From: Aristolochia californica
Lineage: Eukaryota > Streptophyta > Magnoliopsida > Piperales > Aristolochiaceae
Direction of reading: 5' to 3'
Assembly: GCA_029961685.1 (NCBI GenBank)
Contig: JARWKL010000001.1
Location: 25,866,295 to 25,930,294, forward strand
Length of the DNA: 64,000 nucleotides
Shown here: positions 50,975 to 64,000 of the stretch, one piece after another
Position numbering within the stretch: the stretch's first letter is position 1
Layout: each line of letters opens with the position of its first letter
The notes under the pieces: model-generated
What the model was told of the DNA's origin: nothing
The model's database searches: none
What the model saw: only the letters and a program-made list of their open reading frames with translations
Made by a program: the position numbers and the translations under genes

Positions 50975-53649
50975 TGAACACAAAAGTTTTGTATTCCAAG
51001 TTTGGGAAATTCCAGTAGTTCAACCCTAACAGCTTCGAATTTTATCAGATAGAGATTTCTTCCGCTTATGCATTAAAAATGGATATGCATTCTTGAAACA
51101 TGTTAAAGATTCAAATCACATATGGATCCAAACCTTTTAAAGAGAATAACAAACACTGAGTAAATTCTCAAGTGAACGTGCGGTGAGATATTTACCTGAG
51201 TCAAACAAACCATTATTTTGCCCATTTACAAAAAGCTGACATAACAATCATAGATGATTGTAATGTGATTTATCGTGCGTAACGAGGAATAGTACCCTAA
51301 GAAATAGCTTACGGATTGGGAGTCAACACTCAGTTAAAAATCCCTCGCCTCCATCTTTTCCCGACGATTACAACTAGATATAAAAACTTAAAAGAGCTTA
51401 CAATTCCTAAAAATTACAGACACTCTTTGGAATTATCTCTCTCTACATTTGTGCATTGTGCATTTCCATTTTAGATATACTCTTTTGTCTTAAATCAAAA
51501 CTTTGAGTTTTCGCTCTCCCTTTATCCCGTAAACCAGAAAGGCAAATAGATGCAACAAAATGAAAATTTTAGAGTTTATGTATGGAAAAAATTTAAAACA
51601 ATAACAAATGTAAGTAAAGAAATTTTATTCACACACCACAATTGAACACAAAAGTTTTGTTGTCCAAGTTTGGGAAATTCCACTAGTTCAATGCTAAGTG
51701 ATTGCAATTTTATATGAAAGAGATTTCTTCCACTTATGCTTACAAAATGCATATGCATGCTCGAAATATGTTAAATATGCAAATCACCTATGGATCCAAA
51801 CCTTTTAAAGAGAATAACAAACGCTCGTTAAATTCTCAAGTGAACGTGTGGTGGGATATTTACCCGAGTCAAACAATCCATTATATGACCCATTTACAAA
51901 AAGTTGACCTAACAATCATAGATGATTGTAATGTGATTTGTCTTGCTTAACGGGCTGTATTACCGTAAGAAATGGCTTATGCATTGGGAGTCAACACTCA
52001 GTTAAAAATCCCCCGTCTCCCCCTTTTCCCGACAATTGCAAAACTTGATATATAAAAACTAAAAAGAGCTTAAAATCCCTAAAAATTACATACACTCTTT
52101 GGAATTATCTCTCTCTACATTTGTGAATTGTGCATTTCTATTTTAGACGTACTCTATTTTCTTAAATCAAAACTTTGAGTTTTCGCTCTCCCTTCATCCC
52201 GTAAACCAAAAAGGCAAATAGATCACAACAAAATGAAAATTTTAGAGTTTATGTATGGAAAAAATTTAAAACATTAACAAATGTAAGTAAATAAAATTTA
52301 TTCACACACCCCAAATGAACACAAAAGTTTTGTTGTCCAAGTTTGGGAAATTCCACTAGTTCAACCCTAACAACTTGGAATTTTATAAGAAAGAGCTTAC
52401 TTCCACTCATGCTTTAAAAATGGATATGCATGCATGTAACATGTTAAAGATGGAAATCACCTACGAATCCAAACCTTTTAAAGAGAATAACAAACGCTCA
52501 TTAATCTCTGAAGTGAATGTGCGGTGGGATATTTACCCGAGTCAAACAAACCATTATTTTCCCATTTACAAAAAGCTGACCTAACAATCATAGATGATTG
52601 TAATGTGATTTATCTTGCTTAACGGGCTATAGTACCCTAAGAAATGGCTTTTGGTTTTGGAGTCAACACTCAGTTAAAAATCCCCCGTCTCCCCCTTTTC
52701 TTGAAGATTGCAAAACCCGATATATAAAAACTAAAAGAGCTTACAGTCCCTAAAAATTACATACACTCTTTGGAATTATCTCTTTCTATATTTGTGGATT
52801 GTGCATTTCCATTTTAGATGTACTCCATTTTCTTTAATCAAAACTTTGAGTTTTTGCTCTCCCTTCATCCCGTACACCTAAAAGGCAAACAGATCACAAA
52901 AAAATGAAAATTTTAGAGCTTATGTATGGAAAAAATTTAAAACTATAAAAAATGTAAGTAAAGAATATTTATTCACACACCACAAATGAACACAAAAGTT
53001 TTGTTGTCCAAGTTTGGGAAATTCCACTAGTTCAACCGTAACAGCTTGAAATTTTATAAGAAAGAGATTTCTTCCACTCATGCTTTAAAAATGGATATGC
53101 ATGCATGTAACATGTTAAAGATGGAAATCACCTACAAATCCAAACCTTTTAAAGAGAATAATAAATGCTCATTAAATTCTCATGTGAATGTGCGGTGGGA
53201 TATTTACCCGAGTTAAATAAACCATTATTTTGCCCGTTTACAAAAAGCTGACCTAACAATCATAGATGATAGTAAAGTGATTTATCATGCGTAGTGGGCT
53301 ATAGTACCCTAAGAAATAGCTTGTGGATTGGGAGTCAACATTCAGTTAAATATCCCCTGCCTCCCCCTTTTCCCAACCATTGCAAAACCATATATATAAA
53401 ATTTGAAAAGATCTTACAATCCCTAAAAATTACAGACACTCTTTGGAATTATCTCTCTCTACATTTCTGCATTCTACATTTCCATTTTAGATGTAATCTT
53501 TTTTCTTAAATCAAAACTTTGAGTTTTCGCTCTCCCTTTATCCCGTAAACCAAAAAGGCAAATAGATCACAACAAAATGAAATTTTAGAGTTTAAGTATG
53601 GAATAAATTTTAAAAAATAACAAATGTAAGTAAAGAAAATTTATTCACA

Positions 53650-54390
53650 CCCCACAGATGTACAAAAAAGTTTAATTGTCCAAGCTTGGGAAATTCCACT
53701 AGTTCAACCCTAAAAGCTTGGAATTGTATAAGAAAGAGATTTCTTCCAGACATGTTTTAAAAATGGATATACATGCCTGAAACAAGTTAAAGATGCAAAT
53801 CACCTATAGATCGAAACCTTTTTAAGAGAATAACAAACGCTCATTAAATTCTAGAGTGAACATGCGGTGGAATATTTTCCAGAGTCAAACAAGCCATTAT
53901 TTTGCCCATTTAAAAAAATTTGACCTTACAATCATAGATGATTGTAAAGTGATTTATCTTCAGTAATGGGCTATAGTACCCTAAGAAATAGCTTAAAGAT
54001 TGGGAGTCAACACTCAGTTAAAAATCCCCCGCCTCCCCCTTTTCCTGACGTTTCCAAAACCTTATTTATAATAACTAAAAAGAGCTTACAATCCCTAAAA
54101 ATTACAGACACTTATTGGAATTATCTCTCTCTACATTTGTGCAATGTGCATTTCCATTTTAGATGTAATCTTTTTTCTTAAATCAAAACGTTGAGTTTTC
54201 GCTCTCCCTTCTTCTCGTAAACCTGAAAGTCAAAAATATCACAACAAAATTAAAATTTTAGAGTTAATGTATGGAAAAAATTTAAAACAATAAAAAATGT
54301 AAGTAAAGAAAATTTATTCACAAACCACAAAAGAACACAAAAGTTTTGTTGTCAAGGTTTGGGAAATTCCACTAGTTCAACCTTAATAGC
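53650..54390 (-). repeat. Long-range paralogous segment, right member
   Basis: Counterpart of 42.28-43.01 kb. It carries the rare ATGTAC at the anchor and TATAATAACT, and the monomer after it resembles type P (AAAGCTTTT, AGAGTCAAAGAGG). This shows that multi-monomer order is kept over more than 10 kb in the B arm too. Confidence 0.65.
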
Positions 54391-57094
54391 TTGGAGTTTT
54401 ATAAGAAAGAGATTTCTTCCACACATGCTTTAAAAATAGATAGGCATGATTGAAACATGTTAAAGATTTAAATCACCTATGGATCCAAAGCTTTTCAGGA
54501 GAATAAAAAACGATCATTAAATTCTCGAGTGAACGTGCTGTGGGATATTTACCAGAGTCAAAGAGGCCATTATTTTTCTCATTTACAAAAAGTTGACCTA
54601 ACAATCATAGATGATTTTAAAGTGGTTTATCTTGCTTAATGGGATATATTACCCTAAGAAATGGGTTATGGATTAGGAGTCAACACTCAGTTAAAAATCG
54701 CCAGCCTCCCCTTTTTCTCGACTATTGCAAAACATGATTTATAAAAACTAAAAAGAGCTTACAATCCATAAAAATTACATACACTCTTTGGAATTATCTC
54801 TCTCTACATTTGTGGATTGTGCGTTTCTGTTTTAGATGTACTCTTTTTTCTTAAATCAAAACATTGAGTTTTCGCTCTCTCTTCATCCCGTAAACCACAA
54901 AGGCAAATAGATCACAACATAATGAAAATTTTAGAGTTTATGTATGGAAATTTTTTTAAAAAATAAAAAATGCACATAAAGAAAACTTATTCACACACCA
55001 CAAATGAACACAAAAGTTTTGTTGTCCAAGTTTGGGAAATTCCACTAGTTGAACCCTAACAGCTTGGAATTTTATAAGAAAGAGATTTCTTCCACATATG
55101 CTTTAAAAATGAATATACATGCTTGAAACATGTTAAAGATGCAAATCACCTATGGATCCAAACCTTTTAAGGAGAATAAGAAACGCTCATTAAATTCTCA
55201 AGTGAACGTGCGGTGGGATATTTATCGGAGTCAAACAAGCCATTATATTGCCCATTTACAAAAAGTTGACCTAACAATCATAGATGATTGTAAAGTGATT
55301 TGTCGTGCATAACGGGCTATATTAACCTAAGAAATGGCTTATGGATTGGGAGCCAACACTTAGTTAAAAATCCCCCGCGTCCCCCTTTTCTCGACGATTG
55401 GAAAACCTGATATATAAAAACTAAAAAGAGCTTACAATCCCTAAAAATTACCGAAACTCTTTGGAATTATCTCTCTCTACATTTTTTCATTGTGCATTTC
55501 CATTTTAGATGTACTCTTTTTCTTAAATCAAAATTTTGAGTTTTCTCTGTCCCTTCTTCCCGTAAACCAAAAAGGCAAATAGATCAGAACAAAATGAAAA
55601 TTTCAGAGTTTCTGTATGGAAAAAATTAAAACCAATCACAAATGTAAGTAAAGAAAATTTATTCACACACCACAATTAAACACAAAAGTTTTGTTGTCCA
55701 AGTTTTGGAAATTCCACAAGTTCAACCCTAACAACTTGGAATTTTATAAGAAAGGAATTTCTTCCACACATGCTTTAAAAATGCATATGCATGCTTGAAA
55801 CATGTTAAATATGAAAATCACCTATGCATCCAAACCTTTTAAAGAGAATAACATGCGCTCGTGAATTCTCAAGTGAACGTGCGGTGGGATATTTACCCGA
55901 GTGAAACAAGTCAATGTTTTGCCCATTTACAAAAAGCTGACCTAACAATCATAGATTATTGTAAAGTGATTTATCATGCATAACGGGCTATATTACCCTA
56001 AAAAATTGCTTATGGATTGGGAGTCAACACTCAGTTAAAAATCCCCTGTCCCCCCCTTTACCTGACGATTGCAAAACATGATATGTAAAAGCTAAAAAGA
56101 GCTGACAATCCCTACAAATTACAGACACTCAATGGAATTATCTCTCTCTAAATTTTTTCAATGTGCATTTCTATTTTTGATTTAATCTTTTTTCTTAAAT
56201 CAGAACTTTGAGTTTTCGCTCGCCCTTCTTCCCGTAAACCTAAAAGGAAAAAAGATCACAACAAAATGAAAATTTTAGAGTTAATGTAAGGAAAAAATTT
56301 AAAGCAATAAAAAATGTAAGAAAAAAAATTTATTCACACACAAAAAATGAACACAAAAGTTTTGTTGTCAAGGTTTGGGAAATTCCACCAGTTCAACCTT
56401 AACAGCTTGGAGTTTTATAAGAAAGAGATTTCTTCCACAAAGGCTTTTAAAATGGATATGCATGCTTGAAACATGTTAATGATGCAAATCACCTATGGAT
56501 CCAAACCTTTTAAAGAGAATAAAAAATGCTCATTAAATTCTGAAGAGAATGTGCGGTGGGATATTTACCCGAGTCAAACAAGCCATTATTTTGCCCATTT
56601 ACAAAAAGTTGACCTAACAATCTTAGATGATTGTAATGTGATTTATCTTTCTTAACGGGCTAAATTACCCTAAGAAATGGCTTATGGATAGGGAGTCAAC
56701 TCTCAGCTAAAAATCCCCCGTCTCCCCCTTTTCCCGTCGATTGCAAAACCTGATATATAAAAACTAAAAAGAGCTTAAAATCCCTAAAAATTAAATACAC
56801 ACTTTGGAGTTATCTCTCTCTACATTTGTGGATTGTGCATTTCCATTTTAGATGTACTCTGTTTTCTTAAATAAAAACATTGAGTTTTCGCTCTCCCTTC
56901 ATCCCGTAAACCAAAAAGGCAAATAGTTCACAACAAATAGAAAATTTTAGAATTTATATATAGAAAAATTTTAAAAAATAATAAATGTAAGTAAATAAAA
57001 TTTATTTACACACCACAAATGAACACAAAATTTTTGTTGTCCTAGTTTTGGAAATTCCACTAGTTCAAGGCTAACTGCTTGGAATTTTATAAGA

Positions 57095-57125
57095 AAGAGA
57101 TTTCTTGCATACATGCATGTAACAT
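57095..57125 (-). other. ~20-bp deletion at the ATGCATGC landmark
   Basis: TTCTTGCATACATGCATGTAAC replaces TTCTTCCACACATGC...ATGCATGC...AAC. The CTTTAAAAATGGATATG stretch is lost between two ATGC-containing sites. Anchor interval 652 bp. Confidence 0.8.
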
Positions 57126-58254
57126 GTTAAAGATGCAAATCACCTATGGATCCAAACCTTTTAAAGAGAATAACAAACTCTTATTAAATTCTCAAGTGAA
57201 CATACGGTGGCATATTTACCCAAGTCAAACAAGCCATTATTTTGCCCATTTAAAAAAAGTTGACCTAACATTCATAGATGATTGTAATGTCATTTATCTT
57301 GCTTAGCGGGCTATATTACCCTAAGAAATGGCTTATGGATTGGGTGTCAATACTCAGTTAAAAATGCCCCGTTTCCCCCTTTTCCCAAAGATTGCAAAAC
57401 CTGGTATATAAAAACTAAAAAGAGCATACAATCCCTAAAAATTACAGACACTCTTTGGAATTATCTTTCTCTATATTTGTGGATTGTGCATTTCCATTTT
57501 AGATGTACTCTATTTTCATAAATCAAAATTTTGTGTTTTCGCTCTCCCTTCATCCCGTAAACCAAAAAGGCAAATAGATCACAACAAAATGAAAATTTTA
57601 GAGTTTATGTATGGAAAAAAATTAAAACAATAACAAATGTAAGTAAAGAAAATTTATTCACACACCACAAATGAACACAAAAGTTTTGTTGATCAAGTTT
57701 GGAATATGCCACAAGTTCAACCCTAACAACATGGAATTTTTTAAGAAAAAAATTCTTCCACACATGCTTTAGAATGGACATGCATGCTTGTAACATGTTA
57801 AAGATGCAAATCATCTACGGATCCAAACCTTTTAAGGAGATTAACAAACGCTCATTAAATTCTCAAGTGAACGTGCGGTGGGATATTTACCCGAGTCAAA
57901 CAAGCCATTATTTTGCCCTTTTACAAAATGCTGACCTAACAATCATAGATGATTGTAAATTGATTTATCGTACGTAATGGGCTATAGTACCCAAAGAAAT
58001 GGCATACGGATTGGGAGTCAATACTCAGTTAAAAATTCCCTGACTCCCCATTCTCTCGACAATTGCAAAACCTGATATATAAAAACTAAAAAGAGCTTAC
58101 AATCCCTAAAACATACAAATACTCTTTGGAATTATCTCTCTCTACATTTGTGCATTGTTCATTTCCATTTTAGATGTACTCTTTTTTCTTAAATCAAAAC
58201 ATTGAGTTTTCGTTCTCCCTTCATCCTGTAAACCAAAAAGACAAATAGATCACA

Positions 58255-58280
58255 ACAAAATGAAATAACAAATGTAAGTA
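58255..58280 (-). other. ~38-bp deletion in the A-rich part
   Basis: CAAAATGAAATAACAAATG joins AAAATGAAA directly to ATAACAAATG. ATTTTAGAGTTTATGTATGG and the following A-rich bases are missing. Interval 635 bp. Confidence 0.85.
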
Positions 58281-61033
58281 AGGAAAATTTATTCACACAC
58301 CACAAATGAACACAAAAGTTTTGTGGTTCAAGTTTGGGAAATTCCACTAGTTCAACCCTAATAGCTTGGAATTTTGTAAGAAAGAGATTTCTTCCACTTA
58401 TACTTTAAAAATCGATATGCCTTCTTGAAACATGTTAAAGATGCAAATCACATATGGATCCAAACCTTTTAAAGAGAATAACAAACGCTCATTAAATTCT
58501 AAAGTGAACGTGCGGTGAGATATTTACCTAAGTCAAACAAGCCATTATTTTGCCAATTTAGAAAAAGCTGACCTAACAATCATAGATGATTGTAAAGTGA
58601 TTTATCATGCGTAACAGGCTATAGTACCCTAAGAAATAGCTTACGGATTGGCAGTCAACACTCAATTAAAAATCCCCCGCCTTCCCCTTTTCCCAACCAT
58701 TGCAAAACTTTATATATAAAAACTGAGAAGAGCTTACAATCCTTAAAAATTACAGACACTCTTTGGAAATATCTCTCTCTATATTTGTGCACTGTGCATT
58801 TCCATTTTAGACGTACTCTATTTTATTCTATCAAAACATTGAGTTTTCGTTGTCCCTTTATCCCGTAAACCAAAAAGGCAAATAGATCACAACAAAATGA
58901 AACTTTTAGAGTATATGTATGGAAAAAATTTAAAACGATAACAAATGTAAGTAAAGAAAATTTATTCACACATCACAATTGAACACAAAAGTTTTGTTGT
59001 CCATGTTTGGGAAATTCCACTAGTTCAATCTTTACAGCTTGGAATTTTATAAGAAAGAGATTTCTTACACACATGCATTAAAAATACATATGCATGCTTG
59101 AAACTTGATAAATTTGCAAATCACCTATGGATCCAAACCTTTTAAAGAGCTCGTTAAATTCTCAATTCAACGTGCCGCGGGATATTTACCCAATTCACAC
59201 AAGCCATTATTTTGCCCAATTACAAAAAGCTGACCTAACAATCATAGATTATTGTAAAGTGATTTATCATGCGTAATGGGCTATATTACCCTAAAAATTT
59301 GCTTATGGATTGGGAGTCAACACTCAGTTAAAAATCCCCCGTCTGCCCCTTTCCCCGACGATTGCAAAACCTGATATATAAAAACTAAAAAGAGCTTACA
59401 ATCCCTAAAAATTACATACACACTTTGGAATTATCACTCTCTACATTTGTGCAATGTCCATTTCCATTTAAGATGTAATCTTTTTTCTTAAAAAGGAACT
59501 TTGGGTTTTCGCTCTGCCTTCTTCCCTTAAACCTTAAAGGCAAAAAGATAAAAAAAAATGAAAATTTTAGAGTTAATGTAAGGAAAAATTTTAAAACAAA
59601 AAAAAATATAATAAAAAAAATTTATTCACACACCACAATTGAACACAAAAGTTTTGTTGTCAAGGTTTGGGAAATTCCACTAGTTCAACCTTAACAGCTT
59701 GGCGTTTTAGAAGAAAGAGAATTCTTCCACATATGCTTTTAAAATTGATATGCATGATAGAAACATGTTAAAGATGCAAATCACCTATGGATCCAAACCT
59801 TTTAAAGAGAATAACAAACGCTCATTAAATTCTCAAGTGAACGTGCGGTGGAATATTTACCAGAGTCAAACATGCCGTTATTTTGCCCATTTACAAAAAG
59901 TTGACCTAACAATCATAGATGATTGTAATGTGATTTATCTTTCTTAATGGGCTATATTATCCTAAGAAATGGCTTATGGATTGGGAGTCAACACTCAGTT
60001 AAAAATCCCATGTCTCCCCCTTTTCTTGACGATTGCAAAACCTGATAAATAAAAACAAAAAAGAGCTTAAAATCCCTAAAAATTACATACACACTTTGGA
60101 ATTATCTCTCTCTACATTTGTGGATTGTGCATTTCCATTTTTACTATACTCTGCTTTCTTAAATCATAACATTGAGTTTTCGCTCTCCATTCCTCCTGTA
60201 AACCAAAAAGGCAAATAGATCACAATAAAATGAAAACTTTAGAGTTAATATATGGAAAAAATTCTAAACAATAACAAATGAAAGTAAATGAAATTTATTC
60301 ATACCAGAAATGAACAGAAAAGTTTTGTTGTCCAAGTTTGGGAAATTCCACTATTTCAACCCTAATAGCTTGGAATTTTACAAGAAAGATATTTCTTCAA
60401 CACATGCTTTAAAAATGGATATGCATGCTTGTAACATGTTAAAGATGCAAATCACCTATGGATCCAAACCTTTTATAGAGAATAACAAACGGTCATTAAA
60501 TTCCCAAGTGAACTTGCTGTGAAATTTTTACCCGAGTAAAACAAGCCATTATTTTGCCCATTTACAAAAAGTTGACATAACAATCATAGATGATTGCAAT
60601 GTGATTTATCTTGATTAACGGGCTATATTACCCTAAGAAATGGCTTGTGGATTGGGAGTGAACACTCAGTTAAATTTCCCTCGTATCCCCTTTTCCCGAA
60701 GATTGCAAAACCTGATATATAAAAACTAAAAACAGCTTACCATCCCAAAAAATTACATACACTCTTTGGAATTATCTCTCTCTACATTTGTGCATTGTGC
60801 ATTTCCATTTTAGATGTACTCTTTTTTCTTAAATCAAAACTTTGAGTATCCGCTTTCCCTTCATCCCGTAACCCAAAAAGGCAAATAGATCACAACAAAA
60901 TGAAAATTTTAGAGTTGATGAATGGAAAAAAATTTAAAACAATAACAAATGAAAGTAAGGAAAATTTATTCACAGACCAAAAATGAACACAAAAGTTTTG
61001 TGGGTTAAGTTTGGGAAATTCCACTAGTTCAAC

Positions 61034-61044
61034 CCTAAGAAAGA
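61034..61044 (-). other. ~20-bp deletion near the end of the monomer
   Basis: CAACCCTAAGAAAGAG lacks the CAGCTTGGAATTTTAT normally found between CCCTAA and AAGAAAGAG. A similar loss (CCCTATGAAAGAG) occurs near 40,350, next to the inversion junction. Confidence 0.8.
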
Positions 61045-61999
61045 GATTTCTTCCACTTATGCTTTAAAAATGGATATGCATTCTTGAAACATGTTAAAGA
61101 TGCAAATCACATATGGATCCAAACCTTTTAAAGAGAATAACAAACGCTCATTAAATTCTGTAGGGAACGTGCGGTGAGATATTTACTTGAGTCAAACAAG
61201 CCATTATTCTGCCCATTAACAAAAAGCTGACCTAACAATCATAGAAGATTGTAAAGTGATTTATCGTGGGTAACGAGCGATAGTACCCTAAGAAATAGTT
61301 TACGGATTGTGAGTCAACACTCAGTTAAAAATAGCCCGCCTCCTCCTTTTCCCGACATGATGTAAACCTTCTATATAAAAACTGAAAAGAGCTTACAATC
61401 CCTAAAAATTATAGACACTCTTTGGAATTATCTCTCTCTTCATTTGTGCATTGTGCATTTCCATTTTAGATGTATTATTTTTTCTTAAATCAAAACTTTG
61501 AGTTTTCGCTCTCCCTTTGTCCCGTAAACCAGAAAGGCAAATACAACACAACAAAATCAATATTTTAGATTTTATGTATGGAAAAAATTTAAAACAATAA
61601 CAATTGTAAGTAAAGAAAATTTATTCACACACCACAATTGAACACAAAAGTTTTGTTGTCCAACTTTGGGAAATTCCACTCGTTCAACCCTAACAACTTG
61701 GAATTTTATAAGAATGAGATTTCTTCCACACATGCTTTAAAAATGCATATGGATGCTTGAAACATGTTAGATATGCAAATCACCTATGGATCCAAACCTT
61801 TTAAAGAGAACAACAAACACTGGTTAAATTCTCTAGTGAACGTGCGGTGGGATATTTACCCCAGCCAAACAAGCCATTATTGTTCCCATTTACAAAAAGC
61901 TGACCTAAAAATCATAGATTATTGCAAAGAAATTTATCATGCGTAACTGGTTATATTATCCTAAAAAATTTTTTATGGCTTGGGTGTCAACACTCAGTT

Positions 62000-64000
62000 A
62001 AAAATCCCCCGTCTCCCCCTTTTCGCGACAATCGCAAAACCTGATATATAAAAACTAAAAACAGCTTACAATCCCTAAAAATTACATACACTCCTTGGAA
62101 TTACCTCTCTCTACATTTGTGGATTGTGCATTTCTATTTTAGATGTACTCAATTTTCTTAAATCAAAACTTTGAGTTTTCGCTCTCCCTTCTTCCTATAA
62201 ACCTAAAAGGCAAAAAGATCACAACAAAATGAAAATTTTAGAGTTAATGTATGGAAAAAATTTAAAACAATAACAAATGTAAGTAAAAAAAATTTATTCA
62301 CAAACCACAAATGAACACAAAAGTTTTGTTGTCAAGGTTTGGGAAACTCCACTAGTTCAACCTTAATAGCTTGGAGTTTTATAAGAAAGAAAATTCTTCC
62401 ACACATGCTTTAAAAATGGATATGCATGCTTGAAACATGTTAAAGATGCAAATCACCTATGGATCCAAAGCTTTTAAAGAGTATAAAAAATGCTCATTAA
62501 ATTCGTAAGTGAACGTGCGGTGGGATATTTACTAGAGTCAAACAAGCCATTATTATGCCCATTAACAAAAAGTTGACCTAACAATCATAGATGATTGTAA
62601 AGTGATTTATCTTGCTGAACGGGATATATTACCCTAAGAAATATCTTATGGATTGGGAGTCAACACTCAGTTAAAAATCCCCTGCCTCCCCTTTTTCCCG
62701 ACGAAAGCAAAACATGATTTATAAAAACTAAAAACAGCTTACAATTCCAAAAAATTACATACACTCTTTGGAATTATCTCTCTCTACATTTTTGGATTGT
62801 GCATTTCCATTTAAGATGTACTCTTTTTTCTTAAATAAAAAAATTTGAGTTTTCGCTCTCTTCATCTCATAAACCATAAAGGCAAATAAATCACAACAAC
62901 ATGAAAAATTTAGAGTTAATGTATGGAAAAAATTTTAAAAATAACAAATGTAAGTACAGAAAATTTATTCACACACCACAAATGAACAAAAAAAATTTGT
63001 TGTCCAAGTTTGGGAAATTCCACTAGTTCAACCCTATCAGCTTAGAATTTTATAAGAAAGAGATTTCTTCCATACATGCTTTAAAAATGGATATACCTGC
63101 TTGTAACTTGTTAAAGATGGAAATCACCTACGGATCCAAACCATTTAAAGAGAATAACAAACGCTGGTTAAATTCTCAAGTGAATGTGCGGTGGGATATT
63201 TACCTGAGTCAAACAAGCCATTATTTTACCCATTTAAAAAAGCTGACCTAACAATCATAGATTATTGTAATGTGATTTATCATGTGTAAAGGGCTATATT
63301 ACCCTAAAAAATTTCTTATGGATTGGGAGTGAACACTCATTTAAAAATCCCTCATCTCCCCCTTTTCTAGACGATTGCACAACCTGATATATAAAAACTG
63401 AAAAGAGCTTACAATCCCTAAAAATTACAGACATTCAATGGAATTATCTCTCTCTACATTTGTGCAATGTGCATTTCCATTTTAGATGTAATCTTTTTTC
63501 TTAAATCAGAACTTTGAGTCTTCACTCTCCCTTCTTCCCGTAAACCTAAAAGGCAAAAAGATCACAACAAAATGATAATTTTTGAGTTCATGCATGGAAA
63601 AAATTTAAAACAATAACAAATGTAAGAAAAAAAATTTATTCACACACCACAAATGAACGCAAAAGTTTTGTTGCAAAGGTTTGGGAAATTCCACTAGTTC
63701 AACCTTAATAGCTTGGAGTTTTATAAGAAAGAGATTTCTTCCACACATGCTTTAAAAATGGATATGAAAGCTTGAAAAAAGTTAAAGATCCAAATCATCT
63801 ATGGATCCAAACCTTTTAAAGAGAATAACAAAAGCTCATTAAATTCTCAAGTGAACGTGCGGTGGGATACTTATCCGAGTCAAACAAGCCATTATTTTGC
63901 CCATTTACAAAAGGTTGACCTAAAAAATCATAGATGATTGTAATGTGATTTGTCTTGCTTAACGGGCTATATTACCCTAAGAAATGGCTTATTGATTGGG
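62000..64000 (-). repeat. Diverged copy of the 2,016-bp P-Q-R unit at the window edge
   Basis: Matches 44.66-46.66 kb in monomer order (anchors 62,311, 62,982, 63,653 against 44,971, 45,643, 46,314; offset about 17.34 kb) and in private states: AAAGCTTTTAAAGAGTATAAAA, ATACCTGCTTGTAACTTG and ATATGAAAGCTTG. Q states here are the ordinary ones (GCTGGTTAAATTCTC), as at 49.8 kb. The unit is cut by the end of the window. Confidence 0.82.

Larger units (their letters stand above)
1..64000. repeat. Satellite DNA array, ~672-bp monomer, fills the window
   Basis: About 95 tandem copies of one A+T-rich monomer run from end to end; neither end of the array is inside the window. I measured spacing with one recurrent motif (TTCATTTGTGG on the + arm, CCACAAATGAA on the - arm). 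Most intervals are 670-675 bp. Outliers are explained by local indels annotated separately. Landmarks in monomer order on the + arm are the TTCATTTGTGG anchor, a T-rich stretch ending GTTTACGAGATGAAGGG, CAAGTTTTGATTTAAG, AATGCACAATGCACAAATG, GAGAGATAATTCC, a purine/G-rich box GGGAAAAGGGGGAGGCGGGG, GTTGACTCCCAATCCATA, a dyad around CAATCATCTATGATCG, GGTAAATATCCCACCGCACG, GGTTTGGATCC, AAGCATGCATATCC and CTAGTGGAATTTCCCAAAC. Family and species are not recognised. No gene, tRNA, rRNA or transposon interrupts the array. Confidence 0.97.
40071..64000 (-). repeat. Subfamily B block, inverted orientation (about 36 monomers)
   Basis: The same monomer is read on the opposite strand. ATGAA anchors (complement of TTCAT) lie at 40298, 40943, 41612, 42285, 42955, 43627, 44298, 44971, 45643, 46314, 46987, 47659, 48330, 49002, 49676, 50341, 50974, 51642, 52315, 52986, 53658, 54331, 55004, 55676, 56347, 57019, 57671, 58306, 58979, 59639, 60310, 60983, 61637, 62311, 62982 and 63653. 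B-specific states, written on the window strand, are AAACGCTC inserted between GAGAATAAC and ATTAAATTC; ACCCTAAGAAAT where A has TTTTGTAAGGAAT; GTACTC where A has GTATAC; and CCGTAAACCAAAAAGGC, which lacks about 10 bp of the A-type T-rich stretch. The +8 and -10 changes nearly cancel, so monomer length stays near 672. Confidence 0.9.

Noticed and set aside
1..64000. CRISPR-like regular repeats
   Set aside because: The period is about 672 bp and the whole unit is conserved. There are no short repeats separated by unique spacers and no cas-like genes.
1..64000. LTR or other retroelement remnants as the source of the monomer
   Set aside because: I see no primer-binding site with adjacent polypurine tract in element order, and no reverse transcriptase, integrase or gag motif in any frame. 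The G-rich purine box alone is too weak.

Overview
The whole 64 kb window is one tandem satellite array. I found no protein-coding gene, RNA gene, CRISPR array, recognisable transposon or unique-sequence spacer in it. The unit is an A+T-rich monomer (roughly 70 % A+T by eye) with a modal length of about 672 bp. About 95 copies follow one another without interruption. The scale, composition and higher-order structure point to constitutive heterochromatin of a eukaryote. A plant is my weak preference, because long A+T-rich satellites in large arrays are common there. I do not recognise the satellite family, and the sequence alone does not fix species or chromosomal position (centromeric, pericentromeric, subtelomeric or interstitial).

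Layout. From 1 to about 40,070 the monomers all point one way (called + here). From about 40,071 to 64,000 they all point the other way. The switch is a single head-to-head inversion junction. The + arm has two subfamilies: A1 (1 to about 18.3 kb) and A2 (about 18.3 to 40.07 kb). The - arm is a third subfamily, B, marked by an 8-bp insertion, a 10-bp deletion and many fixed substitutions. A2 shares several diagnostic states with B that A1 lacks, so A2 and B look more closely related than A1 and A2.

Higher-order structure. Several levels of amplification are nested: two copies of a 5-monomer, 3.38-kb unit (701-7464) followed by an extra 2-monomer duplication (to 8791); a 1.64-kb unit of two full monomers plus one truncated monomer, repeated at 20.5-23.8 kb; a duplication whose copies (about 18.5-26.7 kb and 35.1-40.07 kb) differ mainly by about 3.28 kb of local expansion; and three almost identical copies of a 3-monomer, 2,016-bp unit at 43.25-49.3 kb, with diverged relatives at 49.3-51 kb and 62-64 kb.

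Local oddities include a perfect 14-bp hairpin that looks like a template switch (17,369-17,399), two long poly-G expansions (2.3 and 5.7 kb), deletions that repeatedly start or end at the G-rich box of the monomer, and small tandem duplications. Open frames of 60-104 codons recur because the DNA recurs. They show no sign of coding selection and are not annotated as genes. The most notable result is structural: an ordered inversion joins two subfamilies at nearly the same monomer phase, and the array records its own amplification and repair history.
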